In this document: in pieces, positions 25,844 through 34,453 of the stretch | How positions within the stretch are numbered: the first letter of the stretch is position 1 | How the letters are laid out: every line of letters begins with the position of its first letter | Source of the DNA: Acrocarpospora macrocephala | GTDB lineage: Bacteria > Actinomycetota > Actinomycetes > Streptosporangiales > Streptosporangiaceae | DNA length: 60,655 nt | Reading direction: 5' to 3' | NCBI RefSeq assembly: GCF_009687865.1 | Contig: NZ_BLAE01000073.1 | Span: 1 to 60,655 of the forward strand | Program-made: the position numbers and the translations under genes | Notes under the pieces: generated by a model | What the model saw: the letters and a program-made list of their open reading frames with translations, nothing else | Told to the model about the DNA's origin: nothing | Database searches by the model: none

Positions 25844-27034
25844 TCAGCGCACCGCCCGCAGGAGGGAACCGCTCACCGGCAGCGCGGCGGGGCCACCGGT
25901 CACCAACGCCACCTCCGCGCCGGCGACCTGGTTGGCGCCTTCGCCGCGAACCTGCCGCACGGCCTCGGTGACCAAGCTGAAGCCGATCAGGTAGCCGTTC
26001 GACAGCTGGCCACCGTTGGGGTTCACCGGGATCGCGCCGTCCATCCGGATGTTCCCGTCCAGGACGAAGTCGTTCGACTCGCCGATCGCGCAGAATCCGT
26101 AATCCTCCAACTGCAGGAGGACCATCGGTGCGAAGTGGTCGTAGATCATCGCCACATCGACGTCGGCCGGCTTGATGCCGGCTCGCTCATACATCCTCTT
26201 CGCGATCCCGCGATGGCCCGACGAGGAGAAGATCTCGTCCGGCATGTTCAGCCACATGATTCCTTGCCCCCAGTCGCCTTCCCCGCCGTGAACCGACGCG
26301 AGCACCTCGACGGGCGTCTTCCTGAGATCCCTCGCCCGCTCCAGCGACGTCACCAGGACGACACCCGCCCCCTCTGACTCGACACAGCAGTCGAAGAGGC
26401 AGATGGGGTCGCTGATCATCCGGGCGTTGAAGTAGTCCTCGCGGGTCATCGGCTTCGTCATCAGCGAGCCCGGCGTCTTGCGCGCGTTGTCGCGGAAGGT
26501 GATCGCCACCTCCGCGAACGCCTCTCTCGTCGTCCCGTACTTGTGCATGTGGCGCTGCGCGATCAGCCCGAACATCTGGGCCGGCGCCACGAGGTCGGCA
26601 GGTCTGAGGTAGTCGTCCTCGGGCGACGCGTGGTTGTACAGGGGGCCGCCCCCGACGCCGTCTCGCGCGTACGCGGCGCCGAACCGCGTGCCGATCTGCT
26701 GGAACGCCATCGGGCAGGCCACGACTGTGGCCATCCCCGACTGGATCGCCGCGGCGGCGAGTCCCAATGAGCCGGCCGACCCCCCACCGGCACCGGACAA
26801 GGACGCGCAGAATGTGATCTCGTCGATGCCGAGGGTCTGGGCCAGCAGACCGGCGTCAACCCCGCCGCGGTAGAACGCGAAGCCGTCCACATCGGTGACG
26901 GCGATTCCCGCGTCGTCGCAGGCCGACATCAGCGCTCGGCACGTGAGGTCGACCTCGGTCAAGGGCGCTGACTGGCCTCGGGGCCAAATGGTGGTCTGGC
27001 CCACCCCGACGATGGCAATGCGTTGATCTGGCAC
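25844..27034 (-). CDS. Ltp2-like thiolase-fold aldolase (SCP2-thiolase family, lacking thiolase Cys and His)
   Basis: The 396-residue product begins at GTG 27034 with QRIAIVGVGQTTIW and has a thiolase fold. The position of the nucleophilic Cys of true thiolases reads LSGAGGGSAGSLGLAAAAIQ, so the Cys is missing. The C-terminal GHPxG motif is changed to NPNGGQLSNGYLIG, with Tyr at residue 348 where thiolases have His. Ltp2-type retro-aldolases show the same changes and use Tyr at about this position. With the DUF35 partner this suggests retro-aldol cleavage of a 3-hydroxyacyl-CoA rather than thiolysis. It is the first gene of the operon, with a palindrome about 75 bp upstream. Confidence 0.85.
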   Translation of the reverse strand: MPDQRIAIVGVGQTTIWPRGQSAPLTEVDLTCRALMSACDDAGIAVTDVDGFAFYRGGVDAGLLAQTLGIDEITFCASLSGAGGGSAGSLGLAAAAIQSGMATVVACPMAFQQIGTRFGAAYARDGVGGGPLYNHASPEDDYLRPADLVAPAQMFGLIAQRHMHKYGTTREAFAEVAITFRDNARKTPGSLMTKPMTREDYFNARMISDPICLFDCCVESEGAGVVLVTSLERARDLRKTPVEVLASVHGGEGDWGQGIMWLNMPDEIFSSSGHRGIAKRMYERAGIKPADVDVAMIYDHFAPMVLLQLEDYGFCAIGESNDFVLDGNIRMDGAIPVNPNGGQLSNGYLIGFSLVTEAVRQVRGEGANQVAGAEVALVTGGPAALPVSGSLLRAVR

Positions 27035-27100
27035 TGAGAATCTCTCGCTTTCGCCTTTCCCGACCCTCTGGTTGAGGAGCCTAGGTTCCGGCCTCTTGGC

Positions 27101-27118
27101 ATGTCAATCGATTGCATT
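27101..27118. promoter_or_regulatory. Predicted LacI-family operator upstream of the aldolase operon
   Basis: The 18 bases ATGTCAATCGATTGCATT are identical to those upstream of the liv operon (31850-31867). The core CAATCGATTG is a perfect 10-bp palindrome centred on CG, typical of LacI/PurR-family sites. Its centre lies about 75 bp upstream of the GTG at 27034. Confidence 0.78.
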
Positions 27119-27125
27119 CGCGTGG

Positions 27126-27827
27126 CTAAAACAGTTCCCACCATTGGGTGCGGTCGAGTCCGCTGAGTTCGTGGGCCGCGCCGCTGCGCACCGTCCGCCC
27201 GGCGCGGAGCACGATCACCTCGTCGGCGACGCTGAGCGCCTTCGTCACGTTCTGCTCGACGAGGACCACTGCCAGGGACTCCAGGCTAGCGAGCCGGCGG
27301 ACGGAGGCGAAGAGCTGGTCCTGGATGGCCGGCGCCAAGCCGAGTGACGGCTCATCGAGGAGCAGCACCGAGGGCGCGCGCATGAGGGCCATGCCGATGC
27401 TGAGCATCCGCTGCTGGCCACCGCTGAAGAGACCGGCCCTGGTGTGGCGCCGGTGCGCGAGCACCGGGTAGTAGTCGAATGCTCGCGCCATCCGGTCCGG
27501 CGCGTCTCTCCGCGACCGGGCCGGCGTGGCGAGCAGCAGGTTCTCCTCGACGGTCAAGTCGGGGTAGACGAACCGCTCGGCCGGCACGAACGTCGTGAAG
27601 CCCGACCGGAGCGCCGCGGTGGTGGACCCCGCCGCGCAGGTGACCTGGCCCGCCTGCGGCTTCATGAGACCGGCCATGGTCTTGAGGAGGGTCGTCTTGC
27701 CGGCGCCGTTGTGCCCCAGCACGGCGAGGACCCGGCCGCCCAGGGCTCTGATCGTCACCTCGTGCAGAACCCGCTTGCGTCCGTATCCGGCGCAGAGCCG
27801 GTCACAGGACAGGGGTGGGTCCGTCAT
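27126..27827 (-). CDS. livF: Branched-chain-type ABC importer ATPase, LivF-like
   Basis: The 233-residue product starts at ATG 27827, which overlaps the stop of the fused permease-ATPase (ATGA). It has Walker A GHNGAGKTT, signature FSGGQQRM, Walker B VLLLDEPSLGLAP and a switch-like VLVEQN, with LivF-like SLGLAPAIQDQLF. It is one of two ATPases of a HAAT-family importer, which normally moves branched-chain amino acids, amides, urea or aromatic and cyclic acids. Given the neighbours, the substrate is probably the compound degraded by the island. The extended frame up to 29372 is antisense-like shadow. Confidence 0.88.
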   Translation of the reverse strand: MTDPPLSCDRLCAGYGRKRVLHEVTIRALGGRVLAVLGHNGAGKTTLLKTMAGLMKPQAGQVTCAAGSTTAALRSGFTTFVPAERFVYPDLTVEENLLLATPARSRRDAPDRMARAFDYYPVLAHRRHTRAGLFSGGQQRMLSIGMALMRAPSVLLLDEPSLGLAPAIQDQLFASVRRLASLESLAVVLVEQNVTKALSVADEVIVLRAGRTVRSGAAHELSGLDRTQWWELF

Positions 27828-29518
27828 GATGCCGCCCCGAAGTAACTGTCGACGAACTCCGGCCGCCCGAGCAGTTCCTCGACGGTGCCGGTGGCGGTCA
27901 GCGCTCCCGCCTCCATGAAGAAGACCTGCGTGGCCAGCCGGCTCACCACGTGGAGGCTGTGCTCGACGATGCAGATGGTGTGGCCGTCCGCACGAAGCCG
28001 CTCGAGCAGATCCATGATCGTGTCCACCCATCTCTCGTCGACTCCGCTGAGCGGTTCGTCCAGCAGCAGCACCTCCGCTCCAGACGCGAGCGTGCGAGCC
28101 AGGGCGACCAGCTTCTGCTCCGCGAACGACAGGTCCCCGGTGGGGCGGAGATCGTCGGCATCGACGCCGACGTACTCGAGCCAGTAACGCGCGGCCTCCC
28201 GGGACGACCTCTCCGCTCGCCGGGTGGCTCGCGGGCGCAGCAAGCCACTGGCCAGATCGGAGCCCCGGCGGGCGGGCACGGCCACCGTCACGCTGTCGAG
28301 TGGCGACATCGTCGCGAATGACCGCACATCCTGAAAGGAGCGGACGAGCCCCAGCCGCGCGCGGTACGCCGGCGACTTCAAGGTGACGTCCGTGGCACCG
28401 ATGAACACCCGGCCGCCTTCCACCGGGAGGAAGCCGGTCAGCGCGTTGAACAGCGTCGTCTTCCCCGCGCCGTTGGGGCCGACGAGCGCTGAGATCTGTT
28501 GCCGGGGCAACTCGATCGTGACTCCGTCGAGTGCGGCCACCCCGCCGAAATGCTTGCTGAGACCCTCGGCTCGTACGGCCAGCGCACCGGCGCGGGGAGC
28601 CGAGGGACTCAGTCCCACCGCAGCGGCGAAAACGTTCGAAACGATGCGAGACCCAGGTCTGCGGCGGATCAGTCCGCCCGGACGCACCAGGATCATCCCG
28701 ATGAGCAGGACAGCGAAGATGATCTGGCTGTAGAGGCCGGCCCGGTCCGGAGGCATGCCGGCGAACTGAAGCGCACGTGGCAGGACGGTGATCACGACGG
28801 CCCCCAGGCACGGGCCGGCCAGCGTTCCCGATCCGCCGACGATGACCATGATGATGATGAGGAGCGTCTGGTTGAAGCTCCACATCGCGGGCGAGGTCAC
28901 CTGGTTGTAGTAGGCGCTGATCGCTCCGGCGAACCCGGCCAGGCCGGCCGCCAGCGCGAATACCTGCAGCCGGAGGAGCTGGACCGGCATACCCAGGGCA
29001 CTCGCCGCCGTAGGCTCGTCCCCCACGGCGCGCAGCCGGCGTCCGTAGGGTGATCGGGTGAGATACCAGCAGATGGCGAGTACGCACCCGAACGCCAGGA
29101 TCAGGTAGGGCAGCCAGTCGGACGGCCGCAGGAGGGTGCTGCCGGCTACGGTCACCTGCTCGATGCCGAGGAGACCGTACGCGCCGCCAAGGTCGGGGGC
29201 ACTCGTCACGACCCCGGTGAACAGGGCGCCGGTACAGAGCGTGAGCAGGATGAGGAACTCGTCCGCGAGCCCGAGGGACGGGAGTCCGACCAGGACACCG
29301 GAGACGAGCGCCAGGCCGGTGCCGATCGCGACACACGTCAGGAAGGGCAGTCCTTGCTGGATGGAGACCCACGTGGCCGCGTACGAACCCACCCCGGCGA
29401 ACGCGGCGTGCGCCACCGAGATGTGGCGGGTGTAGCCGAGCAGGAGGTTGATCGACAGGGCGAGCACGCCCGCCAGGAGGCAGGCGTTGACCACGTCTAT
29501 CTGGATCTGGGAGTTCAT
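27824..29518 (-). CDS. Fused LivM-LivG: ABC permease joined to ATPase
   Basis: The 564-residue protein starts at ATG 29518, overlapping the LivH stop. Residues about 1-300 are a LivM-like permease with about eight TM helices (ALSINLLLGYTRHISVAHAA, the conserved GYxGxxSxGHAAFxG region, and LLIIIMVIVGGSGTLAGPCL). Residues about 325-564 are a LivG-like ATPase with Walker A GPNGAGKTT, a signature-like LSFAEQKLVALARTL and Walker B VLLLDEPLSGVDERW. Permease and ATPase are separate in most organisms, but this fusion is known in some actinobacteria and alphaproteobacteria. It forms the inner-membrane channel with LivH and is powered with LivF. Confidence 0.88.
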   Translation of the reverse strand: MNSQIQIDVVNACLLAGVLALSINLLLGYTRHISVAHAAFAGVGSYAATWVSIQQGLPFLTCVAIGTGLALVSGVLVGLPSLGLADEFLILLTLCTGALFTGVVTSAPDLGGAYGLLGIEQVTVAGSTLLRPSDWLPYLILAFGCVLAICWYLTRSPYGRRLRAVGDEPTAASALGMPVQLLRLQVFALAAGLAGFAGAISAYYNQVTSPAMWSFNQTLLIIIMVIVGGSGTLAGPCLGAVVITVLPRALQFAGMPPDRAGLYSQIIFAVLLIGMILVRPGGLIRRRPGSRIVSNVFAAAVGLSPSAPRAGALAVRAEGLSKHFGGVAALDGVTIELPRQQISALVGPNGAGKTTLFNALTGFLPVEGGRVFIGATDVTLKSPAYRARLGLVRSFQDVRSFATMSPLDSVTVAVPARRGSDLASGLLRPRATRRAERSSREAARYWLEYVGVDADDLRPTGDLSFAEQKLVALARTLASGAEVLLLDEPLSGVDERWVDTIMDLLERLRADGHTICIVEHSLHVVSRLATQVFFMEAGALTATGTVEELLGRPEFVDSYFGAAS

Positions 29519-30450
29519 CCGGTCCCTCCTACTCCGACGGCCGGCCGGGAGGCAGGGCGGCGCCTCGTCGCATGGGCGACGAACCAGCGGCTGGCCAGCG
29601 CCGCTCTGAGGACCAGGAGCAGGAACAGCACCCCGAAGATCGCGACCTGGGTCTGGGCCGGGCTCATGAGGTTGAGCAGCATTCGCTCGGTGACTCCGAC
29701 CGCGAGCCCCGGGACGAGCGCGTGGAAGAAGGGGCGCCCGAGCCCGGTGACGAAGGCGATCACGAAGCCGTAGAACGCCGGAGTGAGACCCATGTCCGGC
29801 GTCGCGGACGTGCGGAGCGCGGCGAAGACACCGAGGCCGCCGACGGCGGCGCACCCGAGCGTGAAGACGAGCACGTTCACGTGCCGCGGGTTCACCCCGT
29901 GGACCGCGGCCAGTTCCCGGTTCGAGCGAACACCGCGGACCCGGAGGCCGGCACTCGTGGTCACGAGCAGGAGCTGGATCGCCAGGAGCGCGAGCAGCAC
30001 GTACGCGACCTGCCAGAGGTTGAGCTTCGTCATGGTCACGCCGAGGAGCGAGATCTGCTGGTCGCTGAACCCGCTCACCTTGCGGACACCGCCACCGCTG
30101 GAAAGCAGGAGGCGCAGCGCGCCCTCCGCGATGGACATGAGCGCGAACGCGACCACGAAGATGTTGAGCAGCGCACTCGCGGGAGCGGAACGTTCCACCC
30201 GGTCGTACAGGCCCGCTTCGATGAGCGCCCCGCTCACACCGCCGGCGACGACACCGGTGGCAACGGCCATCGGCCACGGCAGGACCAGTGAAGCCGCCAC
30301 CGCCGCGTACGCGCCCAGGAGGTAATTGACGCCGATGGCGAAGTGGAATCGGCCGGTCGTGCCGACGATGAGGATCAACGAGGCACCCAGGAGCGCATAG
30401 CCGAGGCCAGCGGCGGACCCCTCGATCAAGGCGCCGACGGTGTCGCGCAT
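29515..30450 (-). CDS. livH: Branched-chain-type ABC importer permease, LivH-like
   Basis: The 311-residue integral membrane protein has about eight hydrophobic helices. It carries LivH hallmarks such as YALLGASLILIVGTTGRFHF near the N-terminus and an EAA-like loop around GVNPRHVNVLVFTLGCAAVG. The C-terminus VGVTERMLLNLMSPAQTQVA matches the usual GxxExLxxxyxxp(x)y region, though the residues are partly different. It is encoded 4 bp after the substrate-binding protein gene and overlaps the fused LivMG gene, so all are one operon. Confidence 0.85.
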   Translation of the reverse strand: MRDTVGALIEGSAAGLGYALLGASLILIVGTTGRFHFAIGVNYLLGAYAAVAASLVLPWPMAVATGVVAGGVSGALIEAGLYDRVERSAPASALLNIFVVAFALMSIAEGALRLLLSSGGGVRKVSGFSDQQISLLGVTMTKLNLWQVAYVLLALLAIQLLLVTTSAGLRVRGVRSNRELAAVHGVNPRHVNVLVFTLGCAAVGGLGVFAALRTSATPDMGLTPAFYGFVIAFVTGLGRPFFHALVPGLAVGVTERMLLNLMSPAQTQVAIFGVLFLLLVLRAALASRWFVAHATRRRPASRPAVGVGGTG

Positions 30451-30454
30451 GGTG

Positions 30455-31774
30455 TCAGCCGTCGAGCCGGAAGTCGGAACCCGACACGTCGAACGTGGCC
30501 ACGGCGACCACCTTGCCGTCCTTCTGCGTGTAGATGCCGGACGGACGCTTGCTGACGGAGTGGGTGGACTTGTCGAAGGAGATCACGCCCGTTTCTGCGC
30601 CGCTGCCCCCGTAGACGCTGGGGAAGACGGGGTTCGCCTCGAACGCGGCCAGAAGTTCCGACCCCTTGCTCGGGTCGCCGCCCTTCTCGTTGACCCGGCG
30701 TACGCATTCCCACAGCACCAGGGTGTCCTCGTAGAAGTTCGCGGACAGGCTCGTCGGGTCCGTCTTGTACGCGTCCTGGTACGCCTGGGTGAAGTAGCTG
30801 CCGAAATCGCTGGTCGCCGTCGTCCCGTCGAAGTAGTCGTAGCAGAAGTGGTAGTTCGTCAGCGCGTCCGAGCCGGCCACCGTCTGGTAGGTCTTCGGCG
30901 TGAAGTTCGTCGTGCTGACGAAGACGACGTCCTTGCGGCCCGTCACCGCGTACTGCTTCAGGAACGCGGCGATGCTGACGTCGTCCAGGACCGAGATGAT
31001 GACCGCGTTCGCCCCGGACGACTCGATCTCGCGTATCTGGGCGCTGTAGTCGCTGTTCGTCGGCGCCGACGACACGTGCGCCGCGGCGCTGAAGCCCGCG
31101 GACGTGATCGCCTCGCGCGAGGAGTCCAGCAGCTGCGTCGTGGACGGGCCGAGGTCCCACGTCAGGTGAGCGATGCTCTTGACCTGCGGCTGCGCCTGCT
31201 TGAACCACTGGAAAGTGCCCGGATAGATGTCGTCGGGGATGATGATGCGAGCGCCGTAGAAGTACGGCTTGGACTGCGCGAAGGTCCCCGTCCCCCCGGC
31301 CCCGTCGAGCGTCAGCATCTGATACTGCGCGATCCCCGGCACCTGTGCTCCCAGGTCGGCGATGTAGGAACAGAGCATCGCGGGCGTCCCCGTCAGCCCG
31401 AGATCCTTGGTCGCGTCGATGCCGGCCTGGGGATCGCCACTCTTGTTGTCCTTGTACTGGGGACGCCACTCCAGGGCGCCGGCGCCGGTCAGCTGTGCCA
31501 CGGCGAGTTCGACGCCGTTCTTCATCTCCGACGCGTAGGCCGAACCAGAGCCGGAAGACGGCAGCACAACGCCGAGGTCGAGTTGCGTCCCCTTGCCCGC
31601 GTACTGGTCGATGCGGAGAAATTCTCCGAGCTTGGATGAAGTATCCGCGGTCACCGCGCTACCGGAGCCACCGTCGCCGCAGGCCGCGAGAACCGCGGAC
31701 CCGCCGACGACCAAGCCGCTCAGCTGCAGAAAGTGTCGCCTGTCGAGACCCCGAGAGTGTCGATTGATGGCCAT
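30455..31774 (-). CDS. ABC transporter substrate-binding lipoprotein (Peripla_BP_6 type)
   Basis: The 439-residue lipoprotein has a twin-arginine signal (DRRHFLQLSGL, about residues 11-21) and a lipobox AVLAAC with Cys32, so it is exported folded and lipid-anchored. The mature part is a two-lobe binding fold (LDLGVVLPSSGSGSAYASEM, GVELAVAQLTG, SSGANAVIISVLDDVSIAAF). It is the receptor of the importer and should bind the island's substrate. It is the first gene of the liv unit; ATG 31774 has AAGGA upstream, and the predicted LacI operator centre lies about 85 bp upstream. Confidence 0.87.
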   Translation of the reverse strand: MAINRHSRGLDRRHFLQLSGLVVGGSAVLAACGDGGSGSAVTADTSSKLGEFLRIDQYAGKGTQLDLGVVLPSSGSGSAYASEMKNGVELAVAQLTGAGALEWRPQYKDNKSGDPQAGIDATKDLGLTGTPAMLCSYIADLGAQVPGIAQYQMLTLDGAGGTGTFAQSKPYFYGARIIIPDDIYPGTFQWFKQAQPQVKSIAHLTWDLGPSTTQLLDSSREAITSAGFSAAAHVSSAPTNSDYSAQIREIESSGANAVIISVLDDVSIAAFLKQYAVTGRKDVVFVSTTNFTPKTYQTVAGSDALTNYHFCYDYFDGTTATSDFGSYFTQAYQDAYKTDPTSLSANFYEDTLVLWECVRRVNEKGGDPSKGSELLAAFEANPVFPSVYGGSGAETGVISFDKSTHSVSKRPSGIYTQKDGKVVAVATFDVSGSDFRLDG

Positions 31775-31849
31775 GTGAAGGGTCCTTCCGGAGTGCTGCG
31801 TGGGTCTGCTCCACCGAGTGTCGAGAACCGTACGGCGGCGAAACCGGAG

Positions 31850-31867
31850 ATGTCAATCGATTGCATT
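31850..31867. promoter_or_regulatory. Predicted LacI-family operator between the liv operon and the LacI gene
   Basis: ATGTCAATCGATTGCATT is identical to the site at 27101-27118. It lies about 85 bp upstream of the binding-protein start (31774) and about 92 bp upstream of the LacI start (31951). One site could control both divergent genes. Confidence 0.8.
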
Positions 31868-31950
31868 GATTGATAGAGTGATACTTAGTGGCCGGAAGCG
31901 GCCCAGAGCCTCCGGGACGGTCCCTGAGCGAGTCGGGAGAAGCGCAGTAG

Positions 31951-32973
31951 ATGGCCCAGTTCACAATGAAGCACTTGGCTGAGTCGCTTGGCCTGAACCC
32001 CGCGACCGTCTCGAGGGCTTTGGACCCCGACAAGTCGCACCTCGTGGCCGAGGCGACCCGCCTGCGTGTCATTCGCGCGGCTGAGGAGGTCGGCTACACG
32101 CCCGACCCGGCGGCCGCCAGCACGCGCCGCCGGCGTTCTTCGACCGTCGGAATCCTCGTTCCCGACCTGGCCAACGAGGCGATCGTCAATGTTCTCCGCG
32201 CCGTCGGCGACGTGCTGGAACGCAACGACCTGACGGCTCTCATCGCCGAGTCCGCGGACTCACCGGAGCGCAGCAGAAGGACCCTCGAAAGGTGCCGGGC
32301 ACGACGCGTCGAGGCCATCATCTCCCTGGCGGCGACGGAAGCCGACGCGGAGCTCATGGCGAGTCTTGCTCGGACGATTCCGACAGTCCTCGCGATCCGG
32401 ACGCTCGATTCCGTCAAGCTCCCCACGGTGTGCTGCGACGACGTCCGCGGGGCGGCCCTCGTCGCCGACCACCTCGCCGACCTCGGACACACCCGGCTGA
32501 TCCAGTTGATGGGTCCTCCCGAGGCGGCCACCTTCCGCAACCGGGCGAGGGGCTTCGAGACCGCGGCCAGCCTGCGGGGGATCATGCCGGCTCCGACGCT
32601 CTTCGCCGCCCACGCCACGGCGGCCGAGGGTCGCCGGCTGGGTGAGCAGCTCTTCTCCGGACCGCGCGACCAGCTCCCCACCGCGGTTTTCGCCCACAAC
32701 GACCCGATGGCCCTCGGCCTGATCGAGGCGGCCAGGGTCGCGGGCCTCCGCGTCCCGCACGATCTGTCGGTCGTCGGCTACAACGACACCACCATGGCCC
32801 GGGACTTCTCGCTACCGCTCACGACCGTGCGGTACCCGGCGCAGGACGTCGGCACCCAGGCAGGCATCCTCGCCGTATCGCTCATCCAGGGGGGTGCGGC
32901 GCCGAAGAAGCCCTTCATCTTCCCTCCGCAACTCGTGGTCCGCGAGTCCACCGCACGCCCCCGGTCCCGCTGA
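31951..32973 (+). CDS. LacI/PurR-family transcriptional regulator of the catabolic island
   Basis: The 340-residue protein has an N-terminal LacI-type HTH (MKHLAESLGLNPATVSRALD, about residues 6-25) with the hinge region YTPDPAAASTRRRRSSTVGI. A periplasmic-binding-protein-like sensor domain follows (LVPDLANEAIVNVLRAVGDV, the conserved VCCDDVRGAALVADHLADLG, FAHNDPMALGLIEAARVAGL, DLSVVGYNDT). It should be a ligand-responsive regulator, likely derepressed by the substrate or its CoA or lactone derivative. It is divergent to the liv operon, and matching palindromes precede three operons. Its start at ATG 31951 follows GGGAGAAG. Confidence 0.9.
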   Translation: MAQFTMKHLAESLGLNPATVSRALDPDKSHLVAEATRLRVIRAAEEVGYTPDPAAASTRRRRSSTVGILVPDLANEAIVNVLRAVGDVLERNDLTALIAESADSPERSRRTLERCRARRVEAIISLAATEADAELMASLARTIPTVLAIRTLDSVKLPTVCCDDVRGAALVADHLADLGHTRLIQLMGPPEAATFRNRARGFETAASLRGIMPAPTLFAAHATAAEGRRLGEQLFSGPRDQLPTAVFAHNDPMALGLIEAARVAGLRVPHDLSVVGYNDTTMARDFSLPLTTVRYPAQDVGTQAGILAVSLIQGGAAPKKPFIFPPQLVVRESTARPRSR

Positions 32974-32976
32974 CCG

Positions 32977-33165
32977 TTAGCACTCGATTGCCGAAACTGG
33001 ACATTCGTCGATGGCCTGGCTCATCAGCGTCACGTCCGACGAGCCCGCGGGGTCGGCGTACCCCTGTCCGTCAACCAGGGAGAACACGCCGGGAGCAAGG
33101 CGGACGCAGTTGGCCGCCCCCACGCAGACGTCGCGGTCGACGACAGGGCGCACCACATCACCCAT
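32977..33165 (-). CDS. 3Fe-4S ferredoxin, P450 redox partner
   Basis: The 62-residue product has the pattern CVGAANC (Cys-x5-Cys) and ECPVSAI (CysPro), as in small actinobacterial P450-associated [3Fe-4S] ferredoxins of the SuaB/FdxD type. Its start overlaps the P450 gene end by 8 bp, so the two are coupled. It passes electrons from a reductase to the P450. The reductase gene at 39.5 kb is a candidate partner, although that is paired with its own 2Fe-2S ferredoxin. Confidence 0.88.
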   Translation of the reverse strand: MGDVVRPVVDRDVCVGAANCVRLAPGVFSLVDGQGYADPAGSSDVTLMSQAIDECPVSAIEC

Positions 33166-34408
33166 CCGAGAATCCCTTCGATTTCAGGCCGGAGATCGTG
33201 ACGTCGAGCCGTTCGAGGCCTCGTGTCAGCAGGTTCGGCTGCCAGCTCAGGTCACCGGCGAGCGCCAGGCCCTCCGTACGTCTCAGCAGGATGGGCAGTG
33301 CCAGACGAGCCTCGAGACGCGCCAGCGGGGCGCCCAGGCAGTAGTGCGGACCGGACCCGAAGGACGTGTGGGCGCCCGCGTTCGCGCGGGTGAGGTCGAG
33401 CACGTCGGGGTCGGCGAAGACCTCGGGATCACGGTTGGCCGCGGACTGGATCAGGAGGATGCGGTCCCCCTCCGACACCCGCGTTCCGGCGACCTCCACA
33501 TCCTCCAGCGCGACGCGAATGACGGTCTTCGCGGGACTGTCGTAACGCAGCAGTTCTTCGACGGCCAGGCCGGCGTCCACGTCGCCAGACCTCAGCGCGT
33601 CGGCGGCCGGAGGGTTGGCGAGCAGCGCCACGACCGAATTGCAGATGAGGTTGGTCGTCGTCTCGTGGCCGGCGAACAGGAGCAGGATGGCGTGGGCCAC
33701 AATCTCGAGATGCGTGAGCTTGTCCTGCTTGCTTCCCGCTTCGATGAGATGCGAGATCAGGTCGTCGCGTGGGCTGGCCTCCCGCTCGGCGATCAGGTCG
33801 GCGATATACGCCGACAGCTCGTCGGTCGCCCGCGCGGCCGACTCATGCCGGTCGGCCACGTCGCTGGCCGCGAACACCAGGGCGGAAAGCCCTTGGGACC
33901 ATTGTTTGAACCGATCACGGTCCTCGACGGGAACGCCGAGCATTCCCGCGATGACCGTGGCAGGCAGCGGGAAGGCGAAGCGCTCCAGCAGGTCGAAGGA
34001 CTCGCCGACAGGGAAGGTGTCGACGAACTCGTCGGACAGCTCCACGACCAGGCTGGCCATGTCCTTGACCACACGCGGGCTGAACGCTCGCTGCACCAGC
34101 GACCGGAGGCGGCTGTGGTCGGCGCCCTCCTTGAGGCTCATCCACTCCTGGGCGACGCGATAGAAGGTCGCGGCCGCCTGGGCTTCGGGACTTTCCCCGT
34201 GCTTGCGCAGGTAGGTCCCCACCCGGTTCGCCGTGAGCCGGGGATCGCGGAGGAGCGCGGTCACGTCACCGTGGCGGGTCGCCACCCATGCCTTGTGCCG
34301 GGAGCTCCAGACCAGACCTGGTCCGCGTCGGGTCTCGGCGAGGAACGTGTACGGGTCCGCGATCGCCTCGGGTGCGAGGAGGTCGAGCGATTCCACTGCA
34401 GTATTCAC
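33158..34408 (-). CDS. Cytochrome P450 monooxygenase
   Basis: The 416-residue class I bacterial P450 has the I-helix FAGHETTT (about 245-252), the ExxR pair in VEELLRYD (Glu285, Arg288) and the haem loop FGSGPHYCLGAPLARLE with Cys357. These residues are all intact. The enzyme should hydroxylate or otherwise oxidise a hydrophobic substrate using electrons from ferredoxin. The substrate is unknown; its operon (CoA ligase, hydrolase, E1 dehydrogenase) suggests an early step in degradation of a terpenoid, alicyclic or steroid-like compound. It starts at ATG 34408, 45 bp after the E1 stop. Confidence 0.9.
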   Translation of the reverse strand: MNTAVESLDLLAPEAIADPYTFLAETRRGPGLVWSSRHKAWVATRHGDVTALLRDPRLTANRVGTYLRKHGESPEAQAAATFYRVAQEWMSLKEGADHSRLRSLVQRAFSPRVVKDMASLVVELSDEFVDTFPVGESFDLLERFAFPLPATVIAGMLGVPVEDRDRFKQWSQGLSALVFAASDVADRHESAARATDELSAYIADLIAEREASPRDDLISHLIEAGSKQDKLTHLEIVAHAILLLFAGHETTTNLICNSVVALLANPPAADALRSGDVDAGLAVEELLRYDSPAKTVIRVALEDVEVAGTRVSEGDRILLIQSAANRDPEVFADPDVLDLTRANAGAHTSFGSGPHYCLGAPLARLEARLALPILLRRTEGLALAGDLSWQPNLLTRGLERLDVTISGLKSKGFSDG

Positions 34409-34453
34409 ATGCTCATCCCAATCGTGTGGTGATGCAAAGAATGCACCGTAATG

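Noticed and set aside
27126-29372. 748-codon frame covering LivF and more
   Set aside because: Only the last 233 codons are LivF; the rest is an antisense-style shadow of the LivM-LivG gene in another frame.
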